Under the pieces are notes generated by a model. The model was not told the DNA's origin. It worked only from the letters and a program-made list of their open reading frames with translations, and searched no databases. Below are positions 45,714 to 55,120 of a DNA stretch of 64,000 nt, one piece after another. The position numbers and the translations under genes are program-made. The stretch's first letter is position 1; every line of letters begins with the position of its first letter. Source of the stretch: Mycolicibacterium xanthum (lineage in GTDB: Bacteria; Actinomycetota; Actinomycetes; Mycobacteriales; Mycobacteriaceae); the NCBI RefSeq assembly GCF_019710635.1, contig NZ_JAIFZS010000013.1, positions 1 to 64,000 of the forward strand. The letters are read 5' to 3'.

Positions 45714-45905
45714 ATGCGAGTGGAAGTTGATCGTGACCGTTGCGAGGGCAATGCGGTCTGCGTCGGAATAGCCCCCGACCTGTTCGAGCTGGATGACGAC
45801 GACTACGCCGTGGTGAAGGCCGATCCGGTGCCGCCGGAGCAGGAGGCGCTGGCCGAGCAGTCGATCGCCGAGTGCCCGCGCGCCGCCCTGATCCGACACG
45901 ACTAG
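45714..45905 (+). CDS. fdxD: 3Fe-4S-type ferredoxin FdxD
   Basis: A 63-residue ferredoxin with three cysteines placed as CEGNAVC and a distal CPRAAL, the pattern of single 3Fe-4S ferredoxins that feed electrons to actinobacterial P450s. M. tuberculosis Rv3503c is the same size and position. A strong AGGAGG (45703-45708) five bases upstream fixes the ATG. It is a plausible electron donor to CYP142, though Ksh oxygenases use their own reductase. hsd4A follows after 13 bp. Confidence 0.92.
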   Translation: MRVEVDRDRCEGNAVCVGIAPDLFELDDDDYAVVKADPVPPEQEALAEQSIAECPRAALIRHD

Positions 45906-45918
45906 AGGCATTCGTATC

Positions 45919-46857
45919 TTGACTCCTACCGACCCCAGGACCGAAGCCGATCTGTCGGGGCTGGTCGCCGTCGTCACCGGAGCCGCAGCCGGGCTGGGCC
46001 GTGCCGAGGCTATCGGCCTGGCCCGGGCGGGCGCCAGCGTCGTCGTCAACGACGTCGCCCCGGCGCTGGACCGCTCGGACGTTCTCGACGAGATCGCGGC
46101 CGCCGGAACCAAGGGCGTCGCCGTCGCCGGTGACATCAGCCAGCGCGGCACCGCCGACGAGCTGGTCGAGACCGCCGACGGGCTCGGCGGGCTGGCCATC
46201 GTCGTCAACAACGCGGGGATCACCCGCGACCGGATCCTGTTCAACATGACCGACGAGGACTGGGACGCCGTCATCGCGGTGCACCTGCGCGGGCATTTCC
46301 TGCTGACCCGCAACGCCGCGACGTACTGGCGGGCGAAGGCCAAACAGGGGGGCGACGGCGGAACCGGCACCGTGTACGGGCGGATCATCAACACCTCGTC
46401 GGAGGCGGGCCTGTCCGGTCCGGTCGGCCAGCCCAACTACGGGGCGGCCAAGGCCGGTATCACCGCGCTGACGCTGTCGGCCGCGCGGGCGCTCGGACGG
46501 TTCGGCGTGCGGGCCAATGCGATCGCCCCGCGGGCCCGCACCGCGATGACGGCCGGGGTGTTCGGCGACGTGCCGGAGTTGCCGGAGGGCGCAGTGGACC
46601 CGTTGTCCCCCGAACATGTGGTGAACCTGGTGCGCTTCCTGGCGTCTCCGGCCGCCGACGGCGTCAACGGTCAGCTGTTCATCGTCTACGGTCCGACGGT
46701 GACGCTCGTCGCGGCGCCGACGGCCGAGAAACAGTTCAGCGCCGACGGCGATGCGTGGGACCCGGGGAAGCTGTCGGGCACGTTGCGGGATTACTTCGCC
46801 GACCGCGATCCGCGGCGCAGCTTCTCGGCCCCGATGGGGCTGGGTGATCCGGCCTGA
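45919..46857 (+). CDS. hsd4A: Short-chain dehydrogenase Hsd4A
   Basis: A 312-residue SDR of the 17-beta-HSD4-like group corresponding to Rv3502c, the 3-hydroxyacyl-CoA dehydrogenase of sterol side-chain beta-oxidation. The glycine motif is VTGAAAGLGRAEA, followed by NNAGITRD, and the active site is NTSSEAGLSGPVGQPNYGAAK (Ser, Tyr, Lys). The start is a TTG at 45919 with little ribosome-binding signal; translation may be coupled to fdxD. The C-terminal extension (after about 230) is typical of this subgroup. Confidence 0.9.
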   Translation: MTPTDPRTEADLSGLVAVVTGAAAGLGRAEAIGLARAGASVVVNDVAPALDRSDVLDEIAAAGTKGVAVAGDISQRGTADELVETADGLGGLAIVVNNAGITRDRILFNMTDEDWDAVIAVHLRGHFLLTRNAATYWRAKAKQGGDGGTGTVYGRIINTSSEAGLSGPVGQPNYGAAKAGITALTLSAARALGRFGVRANAIAPRARTAMTAGVFGDVPELPEGAVDPLSPEHVVNLVRFLASPAADGVNGQLFIVYGPTVTLVAAPTAEKQFSADGDAWDPGKLSGTLRDYFADRDPRRSFSAPMGLGDPA

Positions 46858-46887
46858 CGGCCCCATCGGATCTCAGCCGCTGATCGG

Positions 46888-48390
46888 CTACGTCACGTCG
46901 ATCTGAGCGGGGGAGGCCCGATCGGCCCCGGCCGCCGCCAGCGCGTCGAGGAACGATCGCGCCCAGCGGTCGACGTCGTGGGCCAGCACCTGCCGGCGCA
47001 GTGCGCGCATCCGGCGCCTGCCCTCCTGGGGTGACTGGTTCAGCGCCGCCTCGATCGCGTCCTTGACGCCCTCGAGGTGGTGTGGGTTGGTTAGGTAGGC
47101 CTGGCGCAGCTCGGCCGCGGCGCCGGTGAACTCGCTGAGCACCAGCGCCCCACCGAGATCGCTGCGGCATGCCACGTACTCCTTGGCGACCAGGTTCATG
47201 CCGTCGCGCAGCGGGGTGACGAGCATGACGTCGGCCGCGACGAAGAACGCGATCAGGTCATCGCGCGGCACCGGCCGGTGCAGATAGTGCACGACCGGGT
47301 GGCCGACCTCGCCGTACTCACCGTTGATGTGTCCGACCTGGCGTTCGATGTCCTCCCGCATCACCTTGTAGCTGTCCACCCGCTCGCGGCTGGGGGTGGC
47401 CAGCTGGACCAGCACGGTGTCCTCGCGGTTGATCCGGTCCTCGGCGAGCAGCTCGGCGAACGCGCGCAGCCGGACGTCGATGCCCTTGGTGTAGTCCAGC
47501 CGGTCGACGCCCAGCAGGATCTTGCGCGGGTTGCCCAGCTCGGCGCGGAGCTCGCGGGCCCGTTGCCGGATCTGCCGGGTGCGGGCGTGTTGGTCGATCT
47601 CGGCGGAGTCGATCGAGATCGGGAACGCACCGACCTTGACCGTGCGGAAGCCGACCTGGATCTGGCCGAAGCGTGACCGGACCCCGATGCTGGCGCGGGA
47701 GGTGTTGGCGCCGGCCAGCCGCCGGGCCAGGATCAGGAAGTTCTGGGCGCCACCGGGCAGGTGGAACCCCACCAGGTCGGCGCCCAGCAGCCCCTCGACG
47801 ATCTCGGTGCGCCACGGCATCTGCATGAACAGCTCAACCGGGGGGAAGGGAATGTGCAGAAAGAACCCGATGATCAGGTCGGGGCGCAGCATCCGCAGCA
47901 TCTTGGGCACCAACTGCAGCTGGTAGTCCTGCACCCACACCGTCGCGCCCTCGGCCGCGGCCTCCGCGGTGGCCTCGGCGAAACGCCGGTTGACTTCGAC
48001 GTAGCGGTCCCACCACTGGCGGTGGTAGATCGGTTTGACGATGACGTCGTGGTAGAGCGGCCACAGCGTGGCGTTGGAGAAACCCTCGTAGTACTGGGCG
48101 ACATCGTCGGCCGACAGCCGCACCGGGACCAGGTGCATGCCGTCCTGCTCGATCACCTCGTCGTCGGCGGCGTCCGGGTGGTGCGGATCCTGGGGTACCC
48201 CGGGCCAGCCGATCCAGGCGCCCCGGCGCCGCCGCAGCAGCGGTTCCAGTGCGGTGACCAGGCCGCCGGGGCTTCTCCGCCACTCGGTGGTGCCGTCCGG
48301 CAGCTTGACCATGTCGATCGGCAGCCGGTTGGCCACGACGACGAAGTCGGCACCTCCGGAGCGGGCCTCGGGACCGCTCTGGAGGGTCAT
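46888..48390 (-). CDS. otsA: Trehalose-6-phosphate synthase OtsA
   Basis: A 500-residue GT20 glycosyltransferase that makes trehalose 6-phosphate from a nucleotide-glucose and glucose 6-phosphate, part of compatible-solute and mycolate-carrier supply. Characteristic segments are ANRLPIDMV (N-terminal), [27 protein letters not shown] and [16 protein letters not shown]. It matches M. tuberculosis Rv3490. Its ATG shares a base with the stop of the small upstream gene (TAATG). It is convergent with hsd4A and not obviously part of the KstR programme. Confidence 0.95.
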   Translation of the reverse strand: MTLQSGPEARSGGADFVVVANRLPIDMVKLPDGTTEWRRSPGGLVTALEPLLRRRRGAWIGWPGVPQDPHHPDAADDEVIEQDGMHLVPVRLSADDVAQYYEGFSNATLWPLYHDVIVKPIYHRQWWDRYVEVNRRFAEATAEAAAEGATVWVQDYQLQLVPKMLRMLRPDLIIGFFLHIPFPPVELFMQMPWRTEIVEGLLGADLVGFHLPGGAQNFLILARRLAGANTSRASIGVRSRFGQIQVGFRTVKVGAFPISIDSAEIDQHARTRQIRQRARELRAELGNPRKILLGVDRLDYTKGIDVRLRAFAELLAEDRINREDTVLVQLATPSRERVDSYKVMREDIERQVGHINGEYGEVGHPVVHYLHRPVPRDDLIAFFVAADVMLVTPLRDGMNLVAKEYVACRSDLGGALVLSEFTGAAAELRQAYLTNPHHLEGVKDAIEAALNQSPQEGRRRMRALRRQVLAHDVDRWARSFLDALAAAGADRASPAQIDVT

Positions 48391-48554
48391 TACGCGTCGA
48401 GTTTCGCCGGTCCGATACCGAGCATCGACAGGAAGATCCGGCACTCGTCGGCGTCGGTCGCGTAGGCGGCGACGACCCGGCGGGCCTGCCGTTCGGTGCT
48501 GTCGGCGATGGGTTCGACGTCGCCGATCTCGGCGGGATCTGATTTCGCAGGCAT
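48390..48554 (-). CDS. Small conserved protein upstream of otsA (Rv3489-like)
   Basis: A 54-residue acidic protein, [13 protein letters not shown] and onward, ending [12 protein letters not shown], in the length and place of M. tuberculosis Rv3489. It is translationally coupled to otsA through a TAATG overlap. Its size and helical, charged composition suggest an accessory or regulatory partner of OtsA, but no role is known to me. Confidence 0.75.
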   Translation of the reverse strand: MPAKSDPAEIGDVEPIADSTERQARRVVAAYATDADECRIFLSMLGIGPAKLDA

Positions 48555-48608
48555 GACACAACTGTATGTGACGGTTCGGGTGGTGCCAGGGCCGATGTAC
48601 CCCAGTCG

Positions 48609-48614
48609 TAGGGT
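48609..48614 (+). promoter_or_regulatory. -10 element of a leaderless promoter
   Basis: TAGGGT is followed by seven bases and the GTG at 48622, which supports that start for the enoyl-CoA hydratase over longer upstream starts in the same frame. Confidence 0.5.
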
Positions 48615-48621
48615 GGACGGC

Positions 48622-49518
48622 GTGGCGAACCCGGAACAGGTGACATACGAAACCCTCGATGAGGGGCGGATCGCGCGGATCTGGCTGAACAGGCCGGACG
48701 CGCAGAACGCGCAATCGCGGACGCTGCTGGTCGAGCTGGACGAGGCGTTCTGCCGGGCGGAGGCCGACGACCAGGTCCGCGTGGTGATCCTGGCGGCGCG
48801 CGGCAAGAACTTCTCCGCCGGCCACGACCTCGGTTCGGAGCAGGCGCTGGCCGAGCGCACCCCCGGCCCCGGCCAGCACCCGACATTCACGATCAACGGC
48901 GCGACCAGGGACTCGGTCGCCGAGCGGACCTACCTGCAGGAGTGGCACTACTACTTCGAGAACACCTGCCGCTGGCGCGACCTGCGCAAGATCACCATCG
49001 CGCAGGTGCAGGGCAACGCCATCTCGGCCGCACTGATGCTGATCTGGGCGTGCGACCTGATCGTGGCCGCCGACGACGCCAAGTTCAGCGACGTCGTCGG
49101 GGTGCGGATGGGGATGCCCGGGGTGGAGTACTTCGCCCATCCGTGGGAGTTCGGTCCGCGCAAGACCAAGGAACTACTGCTGACCGGGGACTGCATCGAC
49201 GCCGACGAGGCGTACCGGCTGGGCATGGTGTCGAAGGTGTTCCCGCGGGACGAGCTGGATGACAAGACCCTGCAGTTCGCCCGCCGCATCGCCGAACGGC
49301 CGACGATGGGTGCGCTGCTGCTGAAGGATTCGGTGAACGCGGCCAGCGACGCGATGGGCTTCACCGAGGCGCTGCGCCACGCGTTCCACGTCCACGAGCT
49401 CGGGCACGCGCACTGGGCCGCGCACAACGAGAACCGCTGGCCGGTCGGGATGCCGCCCGACGTTCCGGACTGGCGCACACTGGGTGCCCCGAAGCCGGCC
49501 CGCCGCGACGAACCGTGA
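48622..49518 (+). CDS. Enoyl-CoA hydratase/isomerase family protein
   Basis: A 298-residue crotonase-fold protein. The CoA/oxyanion segments are [15 protein letters not shown] and [19 protein letters not shown], and the family loop is [18 protein letters not shown]. Typical catalytic Glu positions are not obvious (the second site reads MGMPGVEY), so it may be an isomerase, a hydrolase or a retro-Claisen member. The GTG start at 48622 fits a leaderless promoter; the frame is open further up but overlaps the divergent small gene. A sterol role is possible from context only. Confidence 0.87.
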   Translation: MANPEQVTYETLDEGRIARIWLNRPDAQNAQSRTLLVELDEAFCRAEADDQVRVVILAARGKNFSAGHDLGSEQALAERTPGPGQHPTFTINGATRDSVAERTYLQEWHYYFENTCRWRDLRKITIAQVQGNAISAALMLIWACDLIVAADDAKFSDVVGVRMGMPGVEYFAHPWEFGPRKTKELLLTGDCIDADEAYRLGMVSKVFPRDELDDKTLQFARRIAERPTMGALLLKDSVNAASDAMGFTEALRHAFHVHELGHAHWAAHNENRWPVGMPPDVPDWRTLGAPKPARRDEP

Positions 49519-49526
49519 CGTATAAC

Positions 49527-49540
49527 TGGAACCTGTTCTA
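49527..49540. promoter_or_regulatory. KstR-type operator 7
   Basis: TGGAACCTGTTCTA fits TnnAACnnGTTnnA and is followed by a TAGTTA-like -10. It lies 33 bp upstream of the SDR start. Confidence 0.75.
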
Positions 49541-49573
49541 GTTAGTTCTACTTGTACGTCGAAGGGGTCTTCC

Positions 49574-50416
49574 GTGCTGCTCTCGTTGGCTGGTCGCACA
49601 TACCTGGTCACCGGTGGTGGCAGCGGTATCGGCAAGGGTGTGGCGACAGCGATCGGGGGATCGGGCGGCAACGCGGTGCTGGCGGGCCGCAACGCCGACA
49701 AGCTCGCGGCGGCCGCGGACGAGATCAAGGCCGCGGCCGGTGCGGGTGCAGGCTCGCTGATGTACGAACCGGCCGACGTGACCGATGAGGACGAGGTGAC
49801 GCGGCTGGTGGAGGCCGCGACCGCGTGGCACGGCCGGCTCGACGGTGTCGTGCACAGTGCAGGGGGCTCCGAGACGATCGGCCCGCTCACCCAGATCGAC
49901 TCCGCGGCCTGGCGCAACACCGTAGACCTCAACGTCAACGGCACGATGTACGTGCTGAAGCACGCCGCGCGGGAGATGGTGCGTGGCGGCGGCGGGTCGT
50001 TCATCGGCATCTCGTCGATCGCGTCGAGCAACACCCACCGATGGTTCGGCGCGTACGGTCCGAGCAAGGCGGCGCTCGACAACCTGATGATGGTGGCCGC
50101 CGACGAGCTCGGTCCGTCGTCGGTGCGCGTCAACGGCATCCGGCCCGGGCTGACCCGCACCGACATGGTGGCGCCGATCATCGACACGCCGGCGCTCAGC
50201 GAGGACTATGCAGCGTGCACGCCGCTGCCGCGGGTGGGCGAGGTGGAGGATGTCGCCAATCTGGCGGTGTTCCTGCTCAGCGATGCGGCAAGTTTCATCA
50301 CCGGCCAGGTCATCAACGTCGACGGGGGCCACGGACTGCGCCGCGGCCCCGACCTGTCGGCGATGCTGGAGCCGCTCTTCGGCGCGGAGGGCCTGCGCGG
50401 GGTGATGCCCAGCTAG
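49574..50416 (+). CDS. Short-chain dehydrogenase under KstR control
   Basis: A 280-residue SDR. The glycine motif is VTGGGSGIGKGVA, the active site GISSIASSNTHRWFGAYGPSK (Ser, Tyr, Lys), and the C-terminal ITGQVINVDGGHGLR is typical of classical SDRs. A steroid or acyl-CoA substrate is inferred from the KstR operator. The GTG at 49574 has AAGGGG about seven bases upstream. Its stop codon lies inside the outer arm of the nested hairpin at 50412-50530. Confidence 0.87.
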   Translation: MLLSLAGRTYLVTGGGSGIGKGVATAIGGSGGNAVLAGRNADKLAAAADEIKAAAGAGAGSLMYEPADVTDEDEVTRLVEAATAWHGRLDGVVHSAGGSETIGPLTQIDSAAWRNTVDLNVNGTMYVLKHAAREMVRGGGGSFIGISSIASSNTHRWFGAYGPSKAALDNLMMVAADELGPSSVRVNGIRPGLTRTDMVAPIIDTPALSEDYAACTPLPRVGEVEDVANLAVFLLSDAASFITGQVINVDGGHGLRRGPDLSAMLEPLFGAEGLRGVMPS

Positions 50417-50530
50417 CTCGCGCGCGCCGCCGAGTGTGAATCGGCTGCGAAAGAATCGCCGACTTTTCGCAGTGGATGCACACTCGGCGCGGTGGCCATT
50501 GATGCACGTTCGGCGCGGTGGCGAGCTAGC
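50412..50530. terminator. Nested hairpin between convergent genes
   Basis: Three concentric inverted repeats: outer GCTAGCTCGC (50412-50421) with its complement at 50521-50530; middle GCCGAGTGTG (50429-50438) with 50479-50488; inner CTGCGAAA (50445-50452) with 50465-50472. A 21-bp stretch of the right side (50475-50495) is repeated with two mismatches at 50501-50521. The outer arms include or touch the stop codons of both flanking genes, which fits a two-way terminator. Confidence 0.6.
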
Positions 50531-51011
50531 CCTGACCCTGGAGTTCGGCGGCCCGCTTCACCGCGTTGACGATGCCCTGATATCCGGTGCAGCGGCAGAA
50601 GTTGCCCGACAGACCCTCGCGGATCTCCTCGTCGGTGGGCGACGGGTTGTCGCGCAGCAGCGCGGTGATGCTGGTGACGAAACCCGGTGTGCAGAAACCG
50701 CATTGCAGGCCGTGGCATTCGCGCATGGCGGCCTGCACGGGCGACAGCTCGCCCGACTCGCCCGCGATGCCCTCGACCGTGGTCACGTCCTGCCCGTCGA
50801 CCTGCACCGCGAAGATCAGGCACGAGCGCACCGCCTGACCGTCCAGCAGCACGGTGCAGGCGCCGCACGCGCCGTGCTCGCAGCCCAGGTGGGTGCCGGT
50901 CAGCCCGCACTTCTCCCGTAGATAGTCGGCCAGCGTCAGGCGGGGCTCCACCTCATGTCGCGCCGGATGCCCGTTCACGGTGATCTCGACCGGTGTCTCG
51001 TGCACCGTCAC
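50526..51011 (-). CDS. 2Fe-2S subunit of a molybdenum hydroxylase (CoxS-like)
   Basis: A 161-residue small subunit with the plant-type 2Fe-2S motif GCEHGACGACTVLLDG (about 43-60) and the second cluster motif CGFCTPGF...CRCTGYQ. It passes electrons from the molybdenum site to the FAD subunit of a xanthine oxidase/CO dehydrogenase-family enzyme. The GTG at 51011 overlaps the FAD-subunit stop by four bases. It is the last of the four genes L-G-M-S on the minus strand. Confidence 0.9.
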   Translation of the reverse strand: MTVHETPVEITVNGHPARHEVEPRLTLADYLREKCGLTGTHLGCEHGACGACTVLLDGQAVRSCLIFAVQVDGQDVTTVEGIAGESGELSPVQAAMRECHGLQCGFCTPGFVTSITALLRDNPSPTDEEIREGLSGNFCRCTGYQGIVNAVKRAAELQGQG

Positions 51012-51895
51012 CCCTTCCCGTTCGCCGCGGCGAGCGCCTTTGCGAGCGCCCGCGCCACCATCGTGGAGCCGACCTTGGCGCGGTAGGCCGCCGAGCCCTG
51101 CAGGTCGGCGGGAATGTCGTCGATCGCGCCCATCGCCACGCGACCGACCTCGGCCAGGCCGGCGTCGTCCAGGTCGGTCACGGTGCGGCCCAGCACCGCC
51201 CGCTCCGCCGCGGTGCCCCGCAGCGGGGTGGAACCCAGCCCGAGCAGACCGATCGCGCAGCGCGCGACCCGGTCGTCGCCGTCGAGTTGGACCCCGACGG
51301 TGGCGCCAGCGATCGCGAAGTCGCCGTGGCGGCGCGCGAACTCCTCGACGGCGAACCCGCACCGGCCCGGCCACACCGGAAACCGCACCGCGGTAAGGAT
51401 CTCGTCACCGGCCAGTGCGGTCTCCCACAGCCCGGTGAAGAACTCGCCCGCCGGGATCTCGCGGTGGCCGCGCGACGACGTCGCCTCGACGCGGGCGTCG
51501 AGGGCCAGCGCGACGGCCGCGTACTCGGCGGCCGGGTCGGCGTGGGCGATCGCGCCGCCCAGGGTGCCCCGGCTGCGGATCTGGAAGTGACCGATGTGCG
51601 GGGTGGCCAACGTCAGCAGCGGCACCGAGTCGGCCACCTCGTCGTCCAGGCCGACCAGCGCGTGCGACGTCGTGGCCCCGATCCGGACCGCACCGTCGAC
51701 GAGGTCGATGCCGCACAGCTCGTCGAGCCGGGAGATGTCGATCAGGTTCTCGAAATGGGTCAGCCGCATCGCCAGCATCGGGACCAGGCTCTGCCCGCCG
51801 GCGAGGATCTTCGCGTCCTCGCCGAGCTCGGCGAGGATATCGACGGCCTCTTTCACCGAGTCCGGCCGGTGGTAGGCGAACGCGGCGGCCTTCAT
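51008..51895 (-). CDS. FAD-binding medium subunit of a molybdenum hydroxylase (CoxM-like)
   Basis: A 295-residue FAD_binding_5-type subunit. The motifs ILAGGQSLVPMLAMR and TLGGAIAHADPAAEY hold the FAD, as in CO dehydrogenase M subunits. It links the small and large subunits. It overlaps its neighbours at both ends (ATGA with the G-like gene, GTGA with the small subunit), so a single polycistron is certain in practice. Confidence 0.92.
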   Translation of the reverse strand: MKAAAFAYHRPDSVKEAVDILAELGEDAKILAGGQSLVPMLAMRLTHFENLIDISRLDELCGIDLVDGAVRIGATTSHALVGLDDEVADSVPLLTLATPHIGHFQIRSRGTLGGAIAHADPAAEYAAVALALDARVEATSSRGHREIPAGEFFTGLWETALAGDEILTAVRFPVWPGRCGFAVEEFARRHGDFAIAGATVGVQLDGDDRVARCAIGLLGLGSTPLRGTAAERAVLGRTVTDLDDAGLAEVGRVAMGAIDDIPADLQGSAAYRAKVGSTMVARALAKALAAANGKG

Positions 51896-52572
51896 GACGT
51901 GAGCCGGGACAGGGCGGCCAGCAGGTCGTCGAGGGCCGGCGGGAGGTGGGACCGCCTGCGGCGCCGGCCCAGCAGGAAGCCGGCGGCCAGGCCGACCGCC
52001 ACCCCTGCCAGCACGGGGGCGTATCGCTTCGCCACCGGCACCGCGACGACCTTGAACAGGTCGACGGAATCGTCGGTGGCGACCGCTTGGGGCTGGGCGG
52101 CCGCGGCCGCGTTCGCAGGGGCGGGTGCGCCGCCCAGCACGTCTGCTTCCAGTCGCTGGGCGAACTGGCCGATCAGATTGGCCGCGACATCGGCGAGCAC
52201 GCCGCGGCCGAACTGCGCCGCCTTACCGGAGATCGTCAGGTCGGTGGTGATCACAACTCCGGTCACGTCGCCCTCGTCCTTGAGCTGGGCGGTGACCAGT
52301 GCGGCCGCGTTGCCGCTGCCGCGGGTCTCCTTGCCGGTGGCCGTGATGACGACCCGCTGGGCGGCCTCGTCCTTCTCGGTGAAGGTGGCCTCGCCCTGGT
52401 AGGACACCGTGATCGGGCCGACCTTGACCTTGACCTCCCCGGTGAAGTCGTCGCCGTCGACCGACACCAGCTTGGCCCCGGGGATGCAGGGCGCGACCCG
52501 CTCGACATCGGTCAGCACCGTCCACGCCGTCGCGGCCGGGACGGGCACCCGAAATTCGTTGACTAACTCCAT
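51892..52572 (-). CDS. CoxG-like SRPBCC protein with a C-terminal membrane anchor
   Basis: A 226-residue protein with a START/SRPBCC domain (about 1-145) beginning MELVNEFRVPVPAATAW, an Ala/Pro linker, and a C-terminal hydrophobic helix (VLAGVAVGLAAGFLLG) followed by basic residues. CoxG proteins tether CO dehydrogenase-family enzymes to the membrane, and in mycobacteria CoxG has been reported to bring menaquinone to the enzyme. The gene lies between the large and medium subunit genes of the same operon. Confidence 0.87.
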   Translation of the reverse strand: MELVNEFRVPVPAATAWTVLTDVERVAPCIPGAKLVSVDGDDFTGEVKVKVGPITVSYQGEATFTEKDEAAQRVVITATGKETRGSGNAAALVTAQLKDEGDVTGVVITTDLTISGKAAQFGRGVLADVAANLIGQFAQRLEADVLGGAPAPANAAAAAQPQAVATDDSVDLFKVVAVPVAKRYAPVLAGVAVGLAAGFLLGRRRRRSHLPPALDDLLAALSRLTS

Positions 52573-52590
52573 GATTGCTCCACTCTGGCT

Positions 52591-54957
52591 CTACTTCTGC
52601 GCTTGCTCGACGGCCTCGACGATCGCGGCCGGGGTGGCGGGCAGTCGGGTGATCGTGACGCCCAGCGGGGCCAACGCGTCGTTGATCGCGTTGATCACCG
52701 CCGGGGTGGATCCGATCGCGCCGCCCTCGCCGCAGCCCTTGTATCCGCCGACACCGGGCCCGGGGATCTCCACGTGCCCGTACTCGATCGCGGGCACCTC
52801 GGTCGTGGTGGGCAACAGGTAGTCGACGAACGTCGAGGACAGCGGGTTGCCGTCGTCGTCGTAGGACATCTGCTCCAGCAGTGCGCCGCCGATGCCCTGC
52901 ACGGTGCCGCCGGCGATCTGGCCCTCGACGATGTTCGGGTTGATCATCGGGCCGACGTCCTCGCTGACGATGTAGCGGGTCAGCGTGACATGGCCGGTCT
53001 CGATGTCGACCTCGCAGGTGCACGCGTGGGTGGCGTTGGCCCAGTGGATGGGTGCGGTCGGCGGTGCGGTGAATCGGGCGGTCGCCTCCAGCGTCGCCGA
53101 CATCCCGGCAGGTAGCTGCTGGGGTTCGTAGTAGGCCCGGTAGGCGATGTCGGCGAAGCTCACCGACTTCGACGGGTCATCGCGCACAACGGCTTTCGAG
53201 CCGACCAGCTCGATCGCGGATTCGTCGGTGCCGAGCCGTGCCGCGGCCATCGCGACGAGCTGCCCGCGCAGGATCGCGCCGGCCTCGCTGACCGCGCCCG
53301 CCGTCATCGGCCCGCTGCGGCTGCCCTGGGTACCCGCTCCGTAGGGCGTTACCTCGGTGTCGCCCTGGGTGGCAGCGACGTCGGCGATGTCGGCGCCCAG
53401 CGCGTCGGCGGTCAGCTGTACGACGGTGGTCTCGATGCTGTTGCCACTCGATCCGCCGCCGACGTAGACGTTGATCTTGCCGGTCGATTCCATCCTGATG
53501 ATCGCGCCCTCGGAGGCCAGATTCCCGGTCGCGGCGCCGGTCGGCTCGATGTAGGCCGAGTAGCCCAGTCCGAGGTAGCGGCCCTGTGCCAGCGCGTCGG
53601 CCTGGGCCCTGCGGAATCCCTCGTGGTCGAGGATCTTCACCGCCTGCTCGAGGGTGTCGGCGGGGGCGACATGGTCGTAGGGCATGCCGTTGGGGTTGAA
53701 GTACGGCATCTCGTCACCGCGCAGGATGTTGCGGCGGCGCAACTCCAGCGGGTCGATGCCGATCTTGCGGGCCGCGATGTCGAGCAGGATCTCGCGGGTC
53801 AGGGTCTCGTACTGCCACGGCCCGCGATAGGCGGCCAGCCCGGCGGTGTTGGAGAACACCGTCTTGTAGTTGAAGCTGGCCTTGGGCACCCGGTAGGGAC
53901 CCGGGAAGAACATCCCGATGGCGGCTGTGGTCAACACCGGGTACGGCGTCGGGTAGGCGCCGACGTCCTGGACGAAATCGATGTCGGCGGCCAGGATCGT
54001 GCCGTCGGAGTCGAAGGCCATCCGCACGTCGCCGTCGACGTGGCGGGCCTGCCCCGCCGACATCAGGTTCTCCCGGCGGTCCTCGATCCACTTCAGCGAC
54101 GCTGCGCCCCGATGCGCGTTCGACGTCGCAGCCACCTTCCGCGCCGCCAGCAGCACGCACATGTCCTCCCGCATCGGGACGACCTTCTGGCCGAACCCGC
54201 CACCGGTGTCGCGCATGATGACCCGGACGTGCTGGGCCGGGACACCCAGCAGCCGCGCGGCGAACGCCCGCAGTTCGTGCGGGGTCTGGGTGGACGCCCA
54301 CACGGTCAGCTCGCCGGTGCTGGCCTGCCACTCGACCACCATCCCGCGTGTCTCGATCGGCACCGGGGTGTGGATCTGCTGGTAGACGTGGGCCGACGCG
54401 ACGTGCGCGGCGCCGGCGAAGGTGTCCTCGTCCGGGGGCGCGCCGCCCATCCCGCCGGCCACGTTGTCGGGGTAGGCCCCGTGCACGACCGGGACACCGG
54501 GCCCGACCGCCTTGGTGAAGTCGGCGACGGCGGGCAGCGGATCGTAGTCGACGTCGATCAGCTCGATCGCGTCTTCCGCGAGGTAGCGGCTCTCGGCGAC
54601 GACCAGGGCGATCGGGTCGCCGACGAACTTGACCTCACCCTCGGCCAGCGGCGGGCGTGGAGTGTCGGGAACATTCTTGCCCGCAACCGCGTGCCAGGCC
54701 TCCCGGACGTCGGGGTTCAGGTCGGCGGCGGTGAACACCGCGTGCACGCCCGGCAGTGCCAGCGCGGCCGAGGCGTCGAACCGCCGGATGGCCGCGTGGG
54801 CGTACGGGCTGCGCACGAAGCAGGCGTGCAGCATGCCCGGCCTGGTGATGTCGTCGACAAACGTGCCGTGACCGGTGAGAAGACGGCCGTCTTCGACACG
54901 TTCGACCCGGCGTCCGGCGTAGCGCGCGGTGACGGTATCGACGGCGGTGTCGGTCAC
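52591..54957 (-). CDS. Molybdopterin-binding large subunit of an aerobic CODH-like hydroxylase
   Basis: A large subunit of about 788 residues in the xanthine oxidase family. Molybdopterin loops include GGGFGQKVVPMRED and GGGSSGNSIETTVVQ, and the catalytic Glu is in GCGEGGAIGS. The active-site loop reads AAYRGPWQYE, not AYXCSFR (form I CO dehydrogenase) or AYRGAGR (form II), so CO is an unlikely substrate. I favour the GTG at 54957, with GAGGAGA about nine bases upstream; a GTG at 54966 is too close to that site. It heads the L-G-M-S operon and has no KstR site. Confidence 0.9.
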   Translation of the reverse strand: MTDTAVDTVTARYAGRRVERVEDGRLLTGHGTFVDDITRPGMLHACFVRSPYAHAAIRRFDASAALALPGVHAVFTAADLNPDVREAWHAVAGKNVPDTPRPPLAEGEVKFVGDPIALVVAESRYLAEDAIELIDVDYDPLPAVADFTKAVGPGVPVVHGAYPDNVAGGMGGAPPDEDTFAGAAHVASAHVYQQIHTPVPIETRGMVVEWQASTGELTVWASTQTPHELRAFAARLLGVPAQHVRVIMRDTGGGFGQKVVPMREDMCVLLAARKVAATSNAHRGAASLKWIEDRRENLMSAGQARHVDGDVRMAFDSDGTILAADIDFVQDVGAYPTPYPVLTTAAIGMFFPGPYRVPKASFNYKTVFSNTAGLAAYRGPWQYETLTREILLDIAARKIGIDPLELRRRNILRGDEMPYFNPNGMPYDHVAPADTLEQAVKILDHEGFRRAQADALAQGRYLGLGYSAYIEPTGAATGNLASEGAIIRMESTGKINVYVGGGSSGNSIETTVVQLTADALGADIADVAATQGDTEVTPYGAGTQGSRSGPMTAGAVSEAGAILRGQLVAMAAARLGTDESAIELVGSKAVVRDDPSKSVSFADIAYRAYYEPQQLPAGMSATLEATARFTAPPTAPIHWANATHACTCEVDIETGHVTLTRYIVSEDVGPMINPNIVEGQIAGGTVQGIGGALLEQMSYDDDGNPLSSTFVDYLLPTTTEVPAIEYGHVEIPGPGVGGYKGCGEGGAIGSTPAVINAINDALAPLGVTITRLPATPAAIVEAVEQAQK

Positions 54958-55120
54958 GTGGATCACTCTCCTCGGAATCGAAGAACGACGTTATCCCATC
55001 CGAATGCGACATTTCCACTGTGAATGTCTCACGCGTGGCGTGGCGCCTCACGCATCGTGGTCGATTCGTCGGTACGGCTCCGTCAGCGGTCGCCCGGCCT
55101 CTCGTCCGACCGACGACCGG

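Noticed and set aside
52591..54957. A true aerobic CO dehydrogenase
   Set aside because: The active-site loop AYRGPW lacks both known CO dehydrogenase signatures; only the wider family is supported.
54990..55002. GAACGACGTTAT before the molybdenum hydroxylase operon as a KstR site
   Set aside because: The spacer between AAC and GTT is three bases, not two, and the outer bases do not fit. The operon is left outside the KstR set.
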